Positions 45,646-53,988 of a stretch of 64,000 nt of DNA are shown here, piece by piece; the first letter of the stretch is position 1, and every line of letters starts with the position of its first letter. The DNA is taken from NCBI RefSeq assembly GCF_003148665.1, contig NZ_QGGQ01000003.1:421710-485709 (forward strand), written 5' to 3'. Made by a program: the position numbers and the translations under genes. Source of the stretch: Maribacter polysiphoniae. Its GTDB lineage: Bacteria; Bacteroidota; Bacteroidia; Flavobacteriales; Flavobacteriaceae. Under the pieces are notes generated by a model that saw nothing but the letters and a program-made list of their open reading frames with translations, was not told the DNA's origin and searched no databases.

Positions 45646-46233
45646 TTATTCGATTGAAATACTTTGGCGATACGTGTTCTTACCATCATGTACGACTACA
45701 ATGTAATTGTCCCGTATCGCATTTTCGAAATTGTAGACATTGCCGATGTTCAAATCACCCATAAAGACCCTGCTATCCAATTGTTCGTTGTTGCCATTGA
45801 CTACCTTGACCTTTACGGTGTTCAAGTCTTTGTTCAAAAGATTCAAGAAGATTCTATAACCCGATTTTCTTAAAACGGGGATTTGCGAACTTTCCTTTTT
45901 GTTGGCGATTTTGATTTCTCTATTATTCAAGTTTATTGTATAGACCAATTTTTTAAGAGGATTCTCCACGGTAAAATAATAGATACCGTCTTCCAAGTTC
46001 TTAAGGTTGAACTTTTTGGTATAGGAACTTTCTGATACGTTTTCGTAATGGACGATGTTATCGTTTGAATCCGTTAACCGTACTTCTGATTTGCTGGAAG
46101 TGGCATCCATTTCCAAAACAAGAATTTTTGCTTCGCTATCAGTTTTCAAATCGATTTTAGGCTCGGTCGCCATACCCGTCGTTATGGCGAACAATAAGGT
46201 CAATATTGCGGTGTTTTTTAAAATATTTTTCAT
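45646..46233 (-). CDS. Secreted beta-sandwich protein, unknown
   Basis: A 195-residue protein with a signal peptide (LTLLFAITTGMAT). The mature part has two Ig-like halves rich in beta strands (ILVLEMDATSSKSEVRLTDS, LKNLEDGIYYFTVEN, KVKVVNGNNEQLDSRVFMGD), similar in style to Por-secretion/T9SS-associated C-terminal domains but without a clear T9SS signature. Similar proteins often accompany LytTR pairs in Flavobacteria, by my recollection. Function unknown. Confidence 0.6.
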   Translation of the reverse strand: MKNILKNTAILTLLFAITTGMATEPKIDLKTDSEAKILVLEMDATSSKSEVRLTDSNDNIVHYENVSESSYTKKFNLKNLEDGIYYFTVENPLKKLVYTINLNNREIKIANKKESSQIPVLRKSGYRIFLNLLNKDLNTVKVKVVNGNNEQLDSRVFMGDLNIGNVYNFENAIRDNYIVVVHDGKNTYRQSISIE

Positions 46234-46502
46234 GATATTTTGTTTTATGTTGTTAATGATTTACAAGGCAAATTTACGGCACAATACAGGGCCTAATGGG
46301 AGAATGCGATGAACCTTGGAAAGTTTGCGACAAACCTGATAAGTTCATGGTTTGATAAATAAGCATACGAATCGAGCTGTCTCATGTAAAAGCAGAAATC
46401 ACCAAAATACGGAAGACATAAAGAAAAACTATGCTGTTTAAATCACCTCCTATGGCAAAAATTATGATTTACGTAGATAAACTTGTTGACCTCCTCCTCT
46501 TA

Positions 46503-46527
46503 AAACGGAACTATTTAAAAGTAGAAT
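46503..46527 (+). repeat. 25-bp inverted repeat, copy 2
   Basis: Matches the reverse complement of 43146-43170 at 23 of 25 positions. It is preceded by GTTGACCTCCTCCTCTTA, which also resembles the flank of copy 1, so the shared unit is about 44 bp and may be an old insertion-sequence end. Confidence 0.75.
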
Positions 46528-46560
46528 TGGTTAACTTTAAGTCTAGGTAGGCAATTGATT

Positions 46561-46618
46561 AAGATGAGTTAGGGTACTTTATCGGCAAACCAAAATAGAA
46601 TTAAAAGTTCAAATAAAG
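46561..46618 (+). repeat. 58-bp direct repeat, copy 2
   Basis: Same unit as 43196-43253 with one mismatch. The rest of the gap 46234-46850 shows no gene or recognised remnant. Confidence 0.92.
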
Positions 46619-46850
46619 GATTAAATAGATTACTTATTTATTAATTTTAACTTAGTTAGAAGTTCATCTTTGAATGTGGCAGTGGTATGAACTATCTTTG
46701 ATTAAACCTGTCAGAATTGGGCGTTTACTGGTTTTTACTTCTTGTTTTGAGGATTAGTGAACATTTATGATGGAAATCAAGTCTAAGTGATTTTGGTTAT
46801 TCAAAAGAAAATGTTTCCTCTTTAAGGTTTAGTTTTATGTAAAGGAAGGA

Positions 46851-47189
46851 CTATTTTATTTTACACTTTTCCAAAGTAGCGTCCATGTTGAGTATAAATT
46901 GGGTGCCAAGTATCAAATCTTCCATGTGCTCTAATATGTCATCATTGACTTTAATACATACATCTATCCATGGACTTGTTGTCCATATCTTATTGCATCT
47001 ATTACCATTACAATCCTGACAATTACATGGCTCTTGGGAATTACGTATTATCTCCAATAGATAGTCCATTTCTTTTTCCGATATAAAAATACGCACCGTA
47101 TCAATGACAATTTGAAGTTTGCATGTTGGGTTCGATGTATTATTTATTCTGTAGCATGCTCCATAATTATTTTTATAAATCAATTTCAT
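46851..47189 (-). CDS. Small cysteine-rich protein, unknown (heme/iron island)
   Basis: 112 residues with nine cysteines, five clustered in EPCNCQDCNGNRCNK around residues 53-67, which could hold a metal. The layout (short strand with Cys, FISEKEMDYLLEII helix, later DILEHMEDLI helix) is loosely like the DUF6686-type protein encoded at 53634 in the same island. No signal peptide, so probably cytoplasmic. It lies downstream of the HmuY operon but beyond its terminator, so it has its own transcript. Confidence 0.55.
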   Translation of the reverse strand: MKLIYKNNYGACYRINNTSNPTCKLQIVIDTVRIFISEKEMDYLLEIIRNSQEPCNCQDCNGNRCNKIWTTSPWIDVCIKVNDDILEHMEDLILGTQFILNMDATLEKCKIK

Positions 47190-47221
47190 AAGACCCTTTA
47201 TTTTTAAAAATATTGAACTTT

Positions 47222-47256
47222 AAAAAGGGCGTAGTGTATAAGTAGACCTACGCCCT
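47222..47256 (-). terminator. Terminator of the heme receptor/HmuY operon
   Basis: On the minus strand AGGGCGTAG / CTACGCCCT (9 bp, perfect) with a 13-nt loop is followed by TTTTTAAAG. It lies 54 nt after the HmuY stop. Confidence 0.85.
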
Positions 47257-47309
47257 CAAACCTAAATAAACTAGCTCAAACAATTATTTCCTTGGCTTGT
47301 ATCCCTAAA

Positions 47310-47927
47310 CTAAAATGTGGTTACCCCTTCATTAGGCTGGTAAACATAGTTAAAGGTGTAATATTGGCTGTCATTCGAAGTATCACCGTCATAATAATAA
47401 CTTAGTATTTCAACTTTTGCAAAATGACCATCAGCAGTTCTAAAAACCAAGATTTTACCAGCCGTAGCAGTAATAATGTGCGTAGTACTATCATAAGTAT
47501 ACCATCCATTTCCAGAGCCAGATGTAATTGCAAATTCTTCAGCACTATCTTGTACAAAGGAGCCTTCCGATATTGAAAGAACGCTGGCAAAAGTATCGTC
47601 CACGATATAGGCTGCTGCTTCCCCTGTTCTTTCGGGTTCAGAGACAAGGCCCATTGCTTCACCACCGTTAACTAAGATCGAGGTTCCCCTGAAGGCAATA
47701 TCCCAATCCGTACTACTTTCAGTAGTGTTTCCGGAAGAGAAATCGAACTTAATAAATTCCCCAGCTACGGTAGGGGGTGAAGTAGTGTAGTCTGAAGTTT
47801 GCTCGGCATGTAAATTTGTGACCTGACTAGATTCAACATCCAATAGTACAGGGTCATCATCATCACTGCAAGAGGATAGTCCTAAAATGGAGATGGCTAA
47901 AAGGATTGAGATTTTAAATGTTTTCAT
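47310..47927 (-). CDS. hmuY: HmuY-family heme-binding lipoprotein
   Basis: A 205-residue lipoprotein (LSSCS, Cys20). The mature domain reads EFIKFDFSSGN, TDWDIAFRGTSILVNGG, a C-terminal region of ADGHFAKVEILSYYYDGD and QYYTFNYVYQPN, the HmuY fold. In Porphyromonas HmuY captures heme and passes it to the TonB receptor HmuR. Here it is encoded 12 nt after the receptor gene, on the same transcript. Heme ligands vary in the family and cannot be fixed from sequence alone. Confidence 0.9.
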   Translation of the reverse strand: MKTFKISILLAISILGLSSCSDDDDPVLLDVESSQVTNLHAEQTSDYTTSPPTVAGEFIKFDFSSGNTTESSTDWDIAFRGTSILVNGGEAMGLVSEPERTGEAAAYIVDDTFASVLSISEGSFVQDSAEEFAITSGSGNGWYTYDSTTHIITATAGKILVFRTADGHFAKVEILSYYYDGDTSNDSQYYTFNYVYQPNEGVTTF

Positions 47928-47939
47928 GGTTAAATTGGA

Positions 47940-50021
47940 TTAAAAATTAATATTGAGTTTTACATAAATAAGTCGGCCAGGTATACTGGTTATATAATCT
48001 GAATCTGTAAAATCGAACAAGTTGTCTACTCCAAACCCTAAGCGAAGGTGTTCGGAGAAAGTCTTGTTCATGGCAAGGTCACAAATAGCAAAACCATCTA
48101 CGAATGAGTCGTAATCATCTAGATAGTTATTGTTGTTAGTATCATAAATACCATATTTACTTCTGTATGTTATTCTAAGGTTGGCGTCAATTTTTGATTT
48201 CGGATGGTTATAGAAAACTTTTCCGTTGGCCATATGGCGAGATCGGTTGTAGAGTCCGAAGTAATCTTCTTTCTGCAAATGAAAAGAAGGGGAGCCGGTA
48301 TTCAATCTCGCAAATATTTCCCCATTTTCGAAAGCGTTTACGGCCGATTTATCTTTGGCATACAATAGCTGATATCCTGCGGATAAGGTTAAGTTCCGGG
48401 ATGGTCGATAAGTAGTATTGATTTCAACACCTTGCGTATAGACCTCATTGATATTGATATAACTATATACGTTTTGGCCGTTGGTTTTCGTGGCAATGAC
48501 CTGTGTATCTATTAAGTCATGAATATTATTCCGAAAAGCATTGATCTCAAATGATAAACTTGTAGATGGTTTATACTGAATTCCTAAATTGAAGCCCAAG
48601 GAATTTTCCGCCTTTAGATTTCCATTGAACTCCGTTACGGGGGCAACTATTGTTGTTATTTGCCCGGCTTCTTCCAACTCTTCGATTACATTGGGCACCC
48701 TATTGTACCCAATTACCGTATAGCCAACGGTTGAATTTGTGAAATCCAAGTACAATTGTCTAAAATCGGGTGCTTTATACCCATATCCCACGGATCCTTT
48801 TATGGCAATTTCATCTGTTATTTCGTACCTAAGGGCTGCCTTTGGGCTAAACTGGGATTCATATTTATTATGGGCATCAAAACGAGCTCCTAATATTACA
48901 TTTAGGTTTTCAATGGGTTTGCTGTCATATTGTAAATAAACATATGGGGCATCAAAAATAGGTTTGTTCGAAAAATCGGTTCTATCCAGTGATTCATGTG
49001 TCCAGCCGACACCAGCAATAAAAGAATGATTTTTTGAAGGTTCAAAAGCAATACGTACTTCTGGTCGTAGCATTATTTGGTCAAAAAAACTATCACTATA
49101 ATAGGAATCGTCCTCCGTATAATTCAAATAACTGTCGGTTTTATAGCGTGTAGTATAGAAGTCTAGATAACCATTCCATTTTTCATTGAATTTTTCATTG
49201 AATTTTAAGTGGGCGTTCCATTCATTTATGCGATTCTTCCCTGCCAGATCCTCTGTAGGTATATAATCTTGGTTTTCTGTGAAATAGCGACCAGAGAGGG
49301 ATAGGGAAGTATTTTCCGAAAAATCGTAACCGACCTTTAAGTTAAATGTATAGTTATGATAAGGGTCCACGGTTTGTAAATCATCGGATTCATTCAAATC
49401 ATAACCATCTGTACTATTTCCATTGGCAAAACCACTAATGCCTAGCTTGTTTTTCTTATAGTTCAGGGTGGTACTGATGTCATGGGAATTAAGGGTGCCA
49501 TATCTATATCCTAAATTACCTCCAAAACCTTGTTGTGGATTTTTTGTGATAATATTTATGACCCCTGCGAGGGCTTCACTGCCATAAAGACTTGAAGTTG
49601 CCCCCTTCACTATTTCAATTTGTTGAATATTACCTACGGTAACCCTGCTTAAATCCAATGTTCCCGCAGTACGCCCGATCAAAGGGGCGCCATCGATCAG
49701 TACTAAGGTATAATCGGAATCCAATCCTTGCATTTGCACACCATCGCCATGGTCCTGTACTATGGTCAAACCGGTTTGTTCATTGATAATATCACTCAGG
49801 CGTAACGAATTTATATTCTTGATTTCTTTATTTGTTACTATATGTGCTTGTAATGGCAGGGATGAAAGTTGTCTTGTTGTACGCGTTGCAGTAACGATTA
49901 CTTCATCCAGTTCCTCCGTGTATGTGGAGTCTATAGAGGATCTTACTATTTCTTGTCCAAACGAGGAAACACTTAATAAGATTGAAAAATAAATGAAGAA
50001 AACATTTTTATTTAGAATCAT
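47940..50021 (-). CDS. TonB-dependent outer-membrane receptor, heme type (HmuR-like)
   Basis: 693 residues from the ATG at 50021 (MILNKNVFFIYFSILLSVS, signal peptide ending near SFGQE); a GTG six codons upstream is less likely. TonB box region DEVIVTATRTTRQ, plug (~50-170: LRLSDIINEQTGLTIVQDHG, QIEIVKGATSSLYGSEALAG), then a 22-strand barrel ending LIYVKLNINF. No carboxypeptidase-like N-terminal domain. Pairing with HmuY supports heme or hemoprotein as substrate. The shared divergent promoter with the chelatase gene carries a 9-1-9 palindrome. Confidence 0.9.
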   Translation of the reverse strand: MILNKNVFFIYFSILLSVSSFGQEIVRSSIDSTYTEELDEVIVTATRTTRQLSSLPLQAHIVTNKEIKNINSLRLSDIINEQTGLTIVQDHGDGVQMQGLDSDYTLVLIDGAPLIGRTAGTLDLSRVTVGNIQQIEIVKGATSSLYGSEALAGVINIITKNPQQGFGGNLGYRYGTLNSHDISTTLNYKKNKLGISGFANGNSTDGYDLNESDDLQTVDPYHNYTFNLKVGYDFSENTSLSLSGRYFTENQDYIPTEDLAGKNRINEWNAHLKFNEKFNEKWNGYLDFYTTRYKTDSYLNYTEDDSYYSDSFFDQIMLRPEVRIAFEPSKNHSFIAGVGWTHESLDRTDFSNKPIFDAPYVYLQYDSKPIENLNVILGARFDAHNKYESQFSPKAALRYEITDEIAIKGSVGYGYKAPDFRQLYLDFTNSTVGYTVIGYNRVPNVIEELEEAGQITTIVAPVTEFNGNLKAENSLGFNLGIQYKPSTSLSFEINAFRNNIHDLIDTQVIATKTNGQNVYSYININEVYTQGVEINTTYRPSRNLTLSAGYQLLYAKDKSAVNAFENGEIFARLNTGSPSFHLQKEDYFGLYNRSRHMANGKVFYNHPKSKIDANLRITYRSKYGIYDTNNNNYLDDYDSFVDGFAICDLAMNKTFSEHLRLGFGVDNLFDFTDSDYITSIPGRLIYVKLNINF

Positions 50022-50052
50022 TCTTAATAGATTTGACACAAATATAATCGTT

Positions 50053-50071
50053 ATATAGAATTAATCTAAAT
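50053..50071. promoter_or_regulatory. Candidate iron operator in the heme divergent promoter
   Basis: ATATAGAAT-T-AATCTAAAT is a 9-1-9 palindrome with seven of nine paired positions. It lies 32 bp from the receptor start and 40 bp from the chelatase start. The right half AATCTAAAT is identical to that of the site at 55777 upstream of the siderophore receptor. A Fur- or DtxR-type repressor is the likely reader. Confidence 0.6.
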
Positions 50072-50111
50072 AAAAATAAAGAAAATTAAAAATCAGCAAA
50101 ACCATACAATT

Positions 50112-51023
50112 ATGAAAAAATCATCATCCTTTCTATTGCTTTGTGCCATTATAATTTTGACCTCTTGCGGCCAGGGAAATAATAAAGAAGAAGCCAAAAA
50201 CCAATCCCCAGATAAAAAAATAGGGGTGTTACTGGTCAATCACGGTTCGGTAGCAAAATCGTGGCGGCAGATGTTGTTGGATGTAGAAGAGGATGTAAAG
50301 GAAACCATTTTGTCCAATCCAAAAATCAGTAAGGTAACAACCGCCTTTATGGAGTATACGGAGCCATCAATCGCTACACAAATGAAGGAATTTGATAAAG
50401 AAGGTTTTGATGAGGTTATCGTGGTGCCGATCTTCTTAACGGTTAGTTCGCATTATAGTCACGATATCCCTGTTATTCTTGGAATTAGTTCTGACCCAAA
50501 GGCAAAAGAATACCTAAACGGAAAAGAAAAAATAGAGGTATATAAAGCTAAGGCAAGAGTAAGTGTGACGCCACCTTTGGATTATTCAACTTTATTAAAG
50601 AAGAATGTTGAAAGACGTGTAAAGGCTTTAAGTGAGAATCCTGAAAACGAGGGTGTTTTATTGGTTGCTTATGGTGATGCACAATACAATCAGCAGTGGG
50701 AGGAAATGGTAGATAGTATTGGGAAATACCTAAAAATAAAAAGTGGACACGATAGTATTGCTTATGCGTGGTGCGGGCATTTGGTAAGTTATTCTACCGA
50801 GCCTACGATTAAGGGGATAGAGAAACTAATGCAATTGGAAGATCGCGTTATCGTAGTGCCAATTTTAGTAGCCAATGACCCTTATTTTCAGAATGATATA
50901 ATTCAAAAAGCCGTTGATGCTGTAGAAGGAGAGGTCGCTTATAAACAGGATGCCATATTACCAGATAGTAATCTAAATAAATGGGTTATCGATATTACGA
51001 ATAAAACAGTGGAAAGTTTATAG
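50112..51023 (+). CDS. Lipoprotein CbiX/CbiK-type chelatase
   Basis: A 303-residue two-domain class II chelatase related to sirohydrochlorin cobalt-/ferrochelatases. The N-half has VLLVNHGS (His44) and VSSHYSHDIPV (His114, His117); the C-half repeats the fold (GVLLVAYGD, VIVVPILVANDPYFQNDI). Unlike cytoplasmic CbiX it has a lipoprotein signal (LTSCG, Cys19), so it sits in the periplasm or on the outer membrane, like CbiK-P of Desulfovibrio. Divergent from a heme receptor and 1 nt before an electron-transfer membrane protein gene, it is more likely to handle heme or cobalt porphyrinoids outside the cytoplasm than to serve B12 synthesis. No B12 genes are near. Confidence 0.85.
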   Translation: MKKSSSFLLLCAIIILTSCGQGNNKEEAKNQSPDKKIGVLLVNHGSVAKSWRQMLLDVEEDVKETILSNPKISKVTTAFMEYTEPSIATQMKEFDKEGFDEVIVVPIFLTVSSHYSHDIPVILGISSDPKAKEYLNGKEKIEVYKAKARVSVTPPLDYSTLLKKNVERRVKALSENPENEGVLLVAYGDAQYNQQWEEMVDSIGKYLKIKSGHDSIAYAWCGHLVSYSTEPTIKGIEKLMQLEDRVIVVPILVANDPYFQNDIIQKAVDAVEGEVAYKQDAILPDSNLNKWVIDITNKTVESL

Positions 51024-51024
51024 T

Positions 51025-52437
51025 ATGGATTCAGTTGGTCGGTTGGTTAAAAAGGAAAAGAAGAAAATTATTGCGACTTTGATCGTTGCAGCGGTTTTTC
51101 TGTTTTTCTGGATCAATGGTCCATTGATGCAGTCTGTGGGGTTATTAAATTTAGAATCTATTGAAACCAAATATTCAAAACCGATATTAGTCGGGGAGGA
51201 AGGTGTGGACAATAAGAACATTTCCTCATTTAATACAATGACATTGAATGAGGAACACACTTTTGGCTATGGACTGGTTATCGATAAAAAAGAACCAGCT
51301 AAAAATTGGGGATTAGTGGCCGATGTCAAAAATAACCCCAATCTATCCTTAGAACATAAAGATGCAGTTTTTGAACATGCCAAGACCTTTGCCCATGGAT
51401 ATGAAAATATAAGCATACTGACTTCAATGGATATGTATTATGCCTTGGTTTCCGTTAAGGGGGATTCGGATATTTATTTAGAAAGCACAGATCTTATTAA
51501 AAATATCAGGGGATTTGCCGGTGAGATACATGTGGGTATTTTCATTAATAAAGAAGGGTTCATTACGCAGGTAGAACATATTTCGTCAAAAGAAACGAAT
51601 AGCTATTTGTCCGATATTAAAAAATCCGGTTTTTATGAACAATTCCAAACGATTTCATTGACCAGGGGCAGTCAGGAAATTGATGCCGTTTCTGGTGCCA
51701 CCATTACCTCTAAGGCCATTGCCCAAACTGTTTCCGCATTGGTCGAAAAAGGAATTCCTTATCCCATTTCAAATTATAATGATGTTGATGGGATAAATAC
51801 ATTTAGTATTGAGGCAAGTTTAAATAAAGTGTGGATTTTTCATATAGGTGTTATTTTCTTAATGTTTGCGTTCACCATGCAGAAATGGATTAAAAAGACA
51901 AAAAAATCAGTATTGGCATTAAGCCTTTTATCTGTTATTTATATTGGCTTTTTTCTAAATAATTCATTCACCTATATTTCATTTATCCATCCTTTTGTGG
52001 GTACCTCGGTATCATCATTAATAGGACTATATGCATTATTTGTTCTAATTGGGGCCATATGGGGTAAAAATACATACTGTAAATATGTTTGTCCTTTCGG
52101 AAATATTCAACGTTTGATAATTCAAGTCAATCCTTTAAAAACAACACGAAGGTTCTTTATTTCTAATAAATGGTTAAAAAGAATCAGGGCGGCAGTTACG
52201 GTTATACTACTTACAGGGGTTTTATTGGGGCTACGAAACTGGAGCAATTTTGAATTGTTTCCGGATTTATTTGGATTTAGTACGCTTGGGGTTTGGACCA
52301 TTATTGCTGTGATAACGATTTTAACAACCCTTATATATCCAATGATTTGGTGTAGGTTGTTATGTCCTACGGGATCGATCTTAGATGGCATTTCCGATAT
52401 CATGAAATACAAACGCAAACATAAACATAAACCTTAA
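51025..52437 (+). CDS. NosR-like membrane flavoprotein with 4Fe-4S motifs
   Basis: 470 residues. One helix (~14-31), then a periplasmic FMN-binding domain (~80-245) with the flavin-attachment motif DAVSGATITS (Asp220, Thr226 candidate for ApbE-dependent covalent FMN). Five to six helices (~270-440) follow, with two CxxxCP half-motifs CKYVCPFG (Cys352, Cys356) and CRLLCPTG (Cys443, Cys447) at the membrane face. This is the layout of NosR and of reductive-dehalogenase RdhC proteins, which move electrons from the inner membrane outward. It lacks the extra ferredoxin domain of NosR. Its start is 1 nt after the chelatase stop, implying joint function. Confidence 0.85.
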   Translation: MDSVGRLVKKEKKKIIATLIVAAVFLFFWINGPLMQSVGLLNLESIETKYSKPILVGEEGVDNKNISSFNTMTLNEEHTFGYGLVIDKKEPAKNWGLVADVKNNPNLSLEHKDAVFEHAKTFAHGYENISILTSMDMYYALVSVKGDSDIYLESTDLIKNIRGFAGEIHVGIFINKEGFITQVEHISSKETNSYLSDIKKSGFYEQFQTISLTRGSQEIDAVSGATITSKAIAQTVSALVEKGIPYPISNYNDVDGINTFSIEASLNKVWIFHIGVIFLMFAFTMQKWIKKTKKSVLALSLLSVIYIGFFLNNSFTYISFIHPFVGTSVSSLIGLYALFVLIGAIWGKNTYCKYVCPFGNIQRLIIQVNPLKTTRRFFISNKWLKRIRAAVTVILLTGVLLGLRNWSNFELFPDLFGFSTLGVWTIIAVITILTTLIYPMIWCRLLCPTGSILDGISDIMKYKRKHKHKP

Positions 52438-52568
52438 TTCGGGATACCATGCAGGTTCATGATAAAAATATACAAAGCAATCCTGGATTTAAGCATAGCC
52501 GGATCCTTGGTCTAGAAAAGTATACGTGCCTTTACTTGGAGGTTCAATAAAATATAAAAATTAAAATT

Positions 52569-53087
52569 ATGAAAATAGGTCTTTTTTATGGCTCTGATAC
52601 AGGTAATACAGAGGAAGTAGCAAACAAAATAGCGAAAATTATTGGGGAGGAATATGTAGATGTCCATAGCATCGGCAAAGTGTCAAATGCCGATTTGGAA
52701 ATGTATGATCATTTAATCTTTGGAACATCCACTTGGTATGATGGAGAACTACAAAGCGAATGGGAAGATTTTTTGCCAAATCTTGATGAAATAGACTTTT
52801 CAGGGAAAACAGTCGCACTTTTCGGATTGGGAGATCAACTCACTTATGGGGAATATTTCATTGATGGTGTTGGGATTATTTATGATAAGATTATTGAAAG
52901 AGGTGCCAAAGTCGTGGGACATTGGCCAATTGATGATTATGATTTTGAGGAGTCGGTTGCTGAAAGGGAAGGTAATTTCGTTGGATTGGCCCTTGATGAT
53001 GACAATGAATATCAAAAAACCGATGGTCGAATTAAAAAATGGGCGGATCAGCTCAGTACAGCCTTTAGGTTTACGGTTAGTATATAG
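52569..53087 (+). CDS. Flavodoxin
   Basis: A 172-residue flavodoxin. FMN phosphate loop YGSDTGNTEEVANKIA at the N-terminus, the 60s loop GTSTWYDGELQSEWEDF and the 90s loop FGLGDQLTYGEYFIDG are all present, plus the long-chain insertion. It replaces ferredoxin when iron is short and could feed electrons to the neighbouring membrane flavoprotein. It lies 131 nt after that gene and 17 nt before the HsmA-like gene. Confidence 0.95.
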   Translation: MKIGLFYGSDTGNTEEVANKIAKIIGEEYVDVHSIGKVSNADLEMYDHLIFGTSTWYDGELQSEWEDFLPNLDEIDFSGKTVALFGLGDQLTYGEYFIDGVGIIYDKIIERGAKVVGHWPIDDYDFEESVAEREGNFVGLALDDDNEYQKTDGRIKKWADQLSTAFRFTVSI

Positions 53088-53104
53088 AATAAACTATAGA
53101 AATT

Positions 53105-53482
53105 ATGCCAACGATTGTAAAATTTGCATTACTATACTTCACTTTAGCCCTGTTGTTTTATTCGATTGGGGTATGGGCAGAACGAATAATAAGAACTTTA
53201 AGGCCTTGGCATTTAATTTTTTTTTGGCTCGGACTAGTCGCTGATACATTAGGGACAATTTATGTGAAAGCCCAAGTAGGGGAGGAGTTGATTTTTAATT
53301 TTCATACCATTACGGGAATTTTTGGATTGTTTTTAATGGGGATTCATACAATCTGGGCTTCTTATGCCATAATCAGGGGATACCCAAAACAGCTTATGAC
53401 ATTTCATAGGTTTAGCTTGATTGTATGGACTATTTGGTTGATTCCTTATTTTACAGGTTTTTTTTCTGGAATGACCCGGTAG
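53105..53482 (+). CDS. HsmA/TIGR03987-family membrane protein
   Basis: 125 residues with four hydrophobic helices and conserved-looking histidines near membrane faces (RPWHLIFFWLGLVADTLGTI, FHTITGIFGLFLMGIHTIWA, MTFHRFSLIVWTIWLIPYFTG). The pattern is that of the small HsmA-type family. The four His spaced in helices could bind heme b, but this is inference. It is co-directional with flavodoxin and probably in the same operon. Confidence 0.75.
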   Translation: MPTIVKFALLYFTLALLFYSIGVWAERIIRTLRPWHLIFFWLGLVADTLGTIYVKAQVGEELIFNFHTITGIFGLFLMGIHTIWASYAIIRGYPKQLMTFHRFSLIVWTIWLIPYFTGFFSGMTR

Positions 53483-53633
53483 GTCCCAAAATAGATTAAA
53501 CAATAATACATGCTATTTTTTAAATATTGATTTAGGTACTAAAAGGAAAATGGACATATGTTTTTAATTGAAGATGTGCAATCATTAAATAATCCACAAG
53601 TGGTGTTGTAATTCAAGATAAGAACCAAATATT

Positions 53634-53972
53634 ATGACAAAGATTATCGGATATACGGAAAACGGAAGCATTTTTATATGTTCTAAATGCAAATTAATCC
53701 ATTTTGAATTTAAGAATCTGGGGTTTAATTTCAACCAAAAGGAATTTGAACATTTTGCTAAGTACATTCAAAGGTTGGAAGGTGATTATTGGGAAATAAA
53801 AAATGCGAATAATTATTTCAAACGAAAAATAGCCATCCCGATCGGCCAAAGTAATTTCAATGTACTTCTAAATAACAATGAGCTTTTGGAGCTAAAGGAT
53901 TTGTTTTCTGGTGCAATCAAAAAGCAGCAGGACCCAACAGGGCTTTTCGATTATACATTCAATAACAACTAA
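53634..53972 (+). CDS. DUF6686-like small protein
   Basis: 112 residues. The N-terminal strand pair with FICSKCKLIHFEFKNLGFNF and the following FNQKEFEHFAKYI helix are typical of a small Bacteroidota family (DUF6686) with a CxxC-type knuckle. Members are often found beside iron or di-iron genes; here it is 16 nt upstream of the RIC-type gene. Cytoplasmic; function unknown. Confidence 0.7.
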   Translation: MTKIIGYTENGSIFICSKCKLIHFEFKNLGFNFNQKEFEHFAKYIQRLEGDYWEIKNANNYFKRKIAIPIGQSNFNVLLNNNELLELKDLFSGAIKKQQDPTGLFDYTFNNN

Positions 53973-53988
53973 AATAGGTTAAAAAAGC

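Noticed and set aside
43196..46618. 58-bp repeats as a CRISPR array
   Set aside because: Only two copies 3.4 kb apart with genes between; no spacers and no cas genes.
50112..51023. Cobalamin-biosynthesis CbiX as the role of the chelatase
   Set aside because: Lipoprotein signal and heme/iron neighbours with no corrin genes nearby make cytoplasmic B12 synthesis unlikely, though cobalt handling is not excluded.
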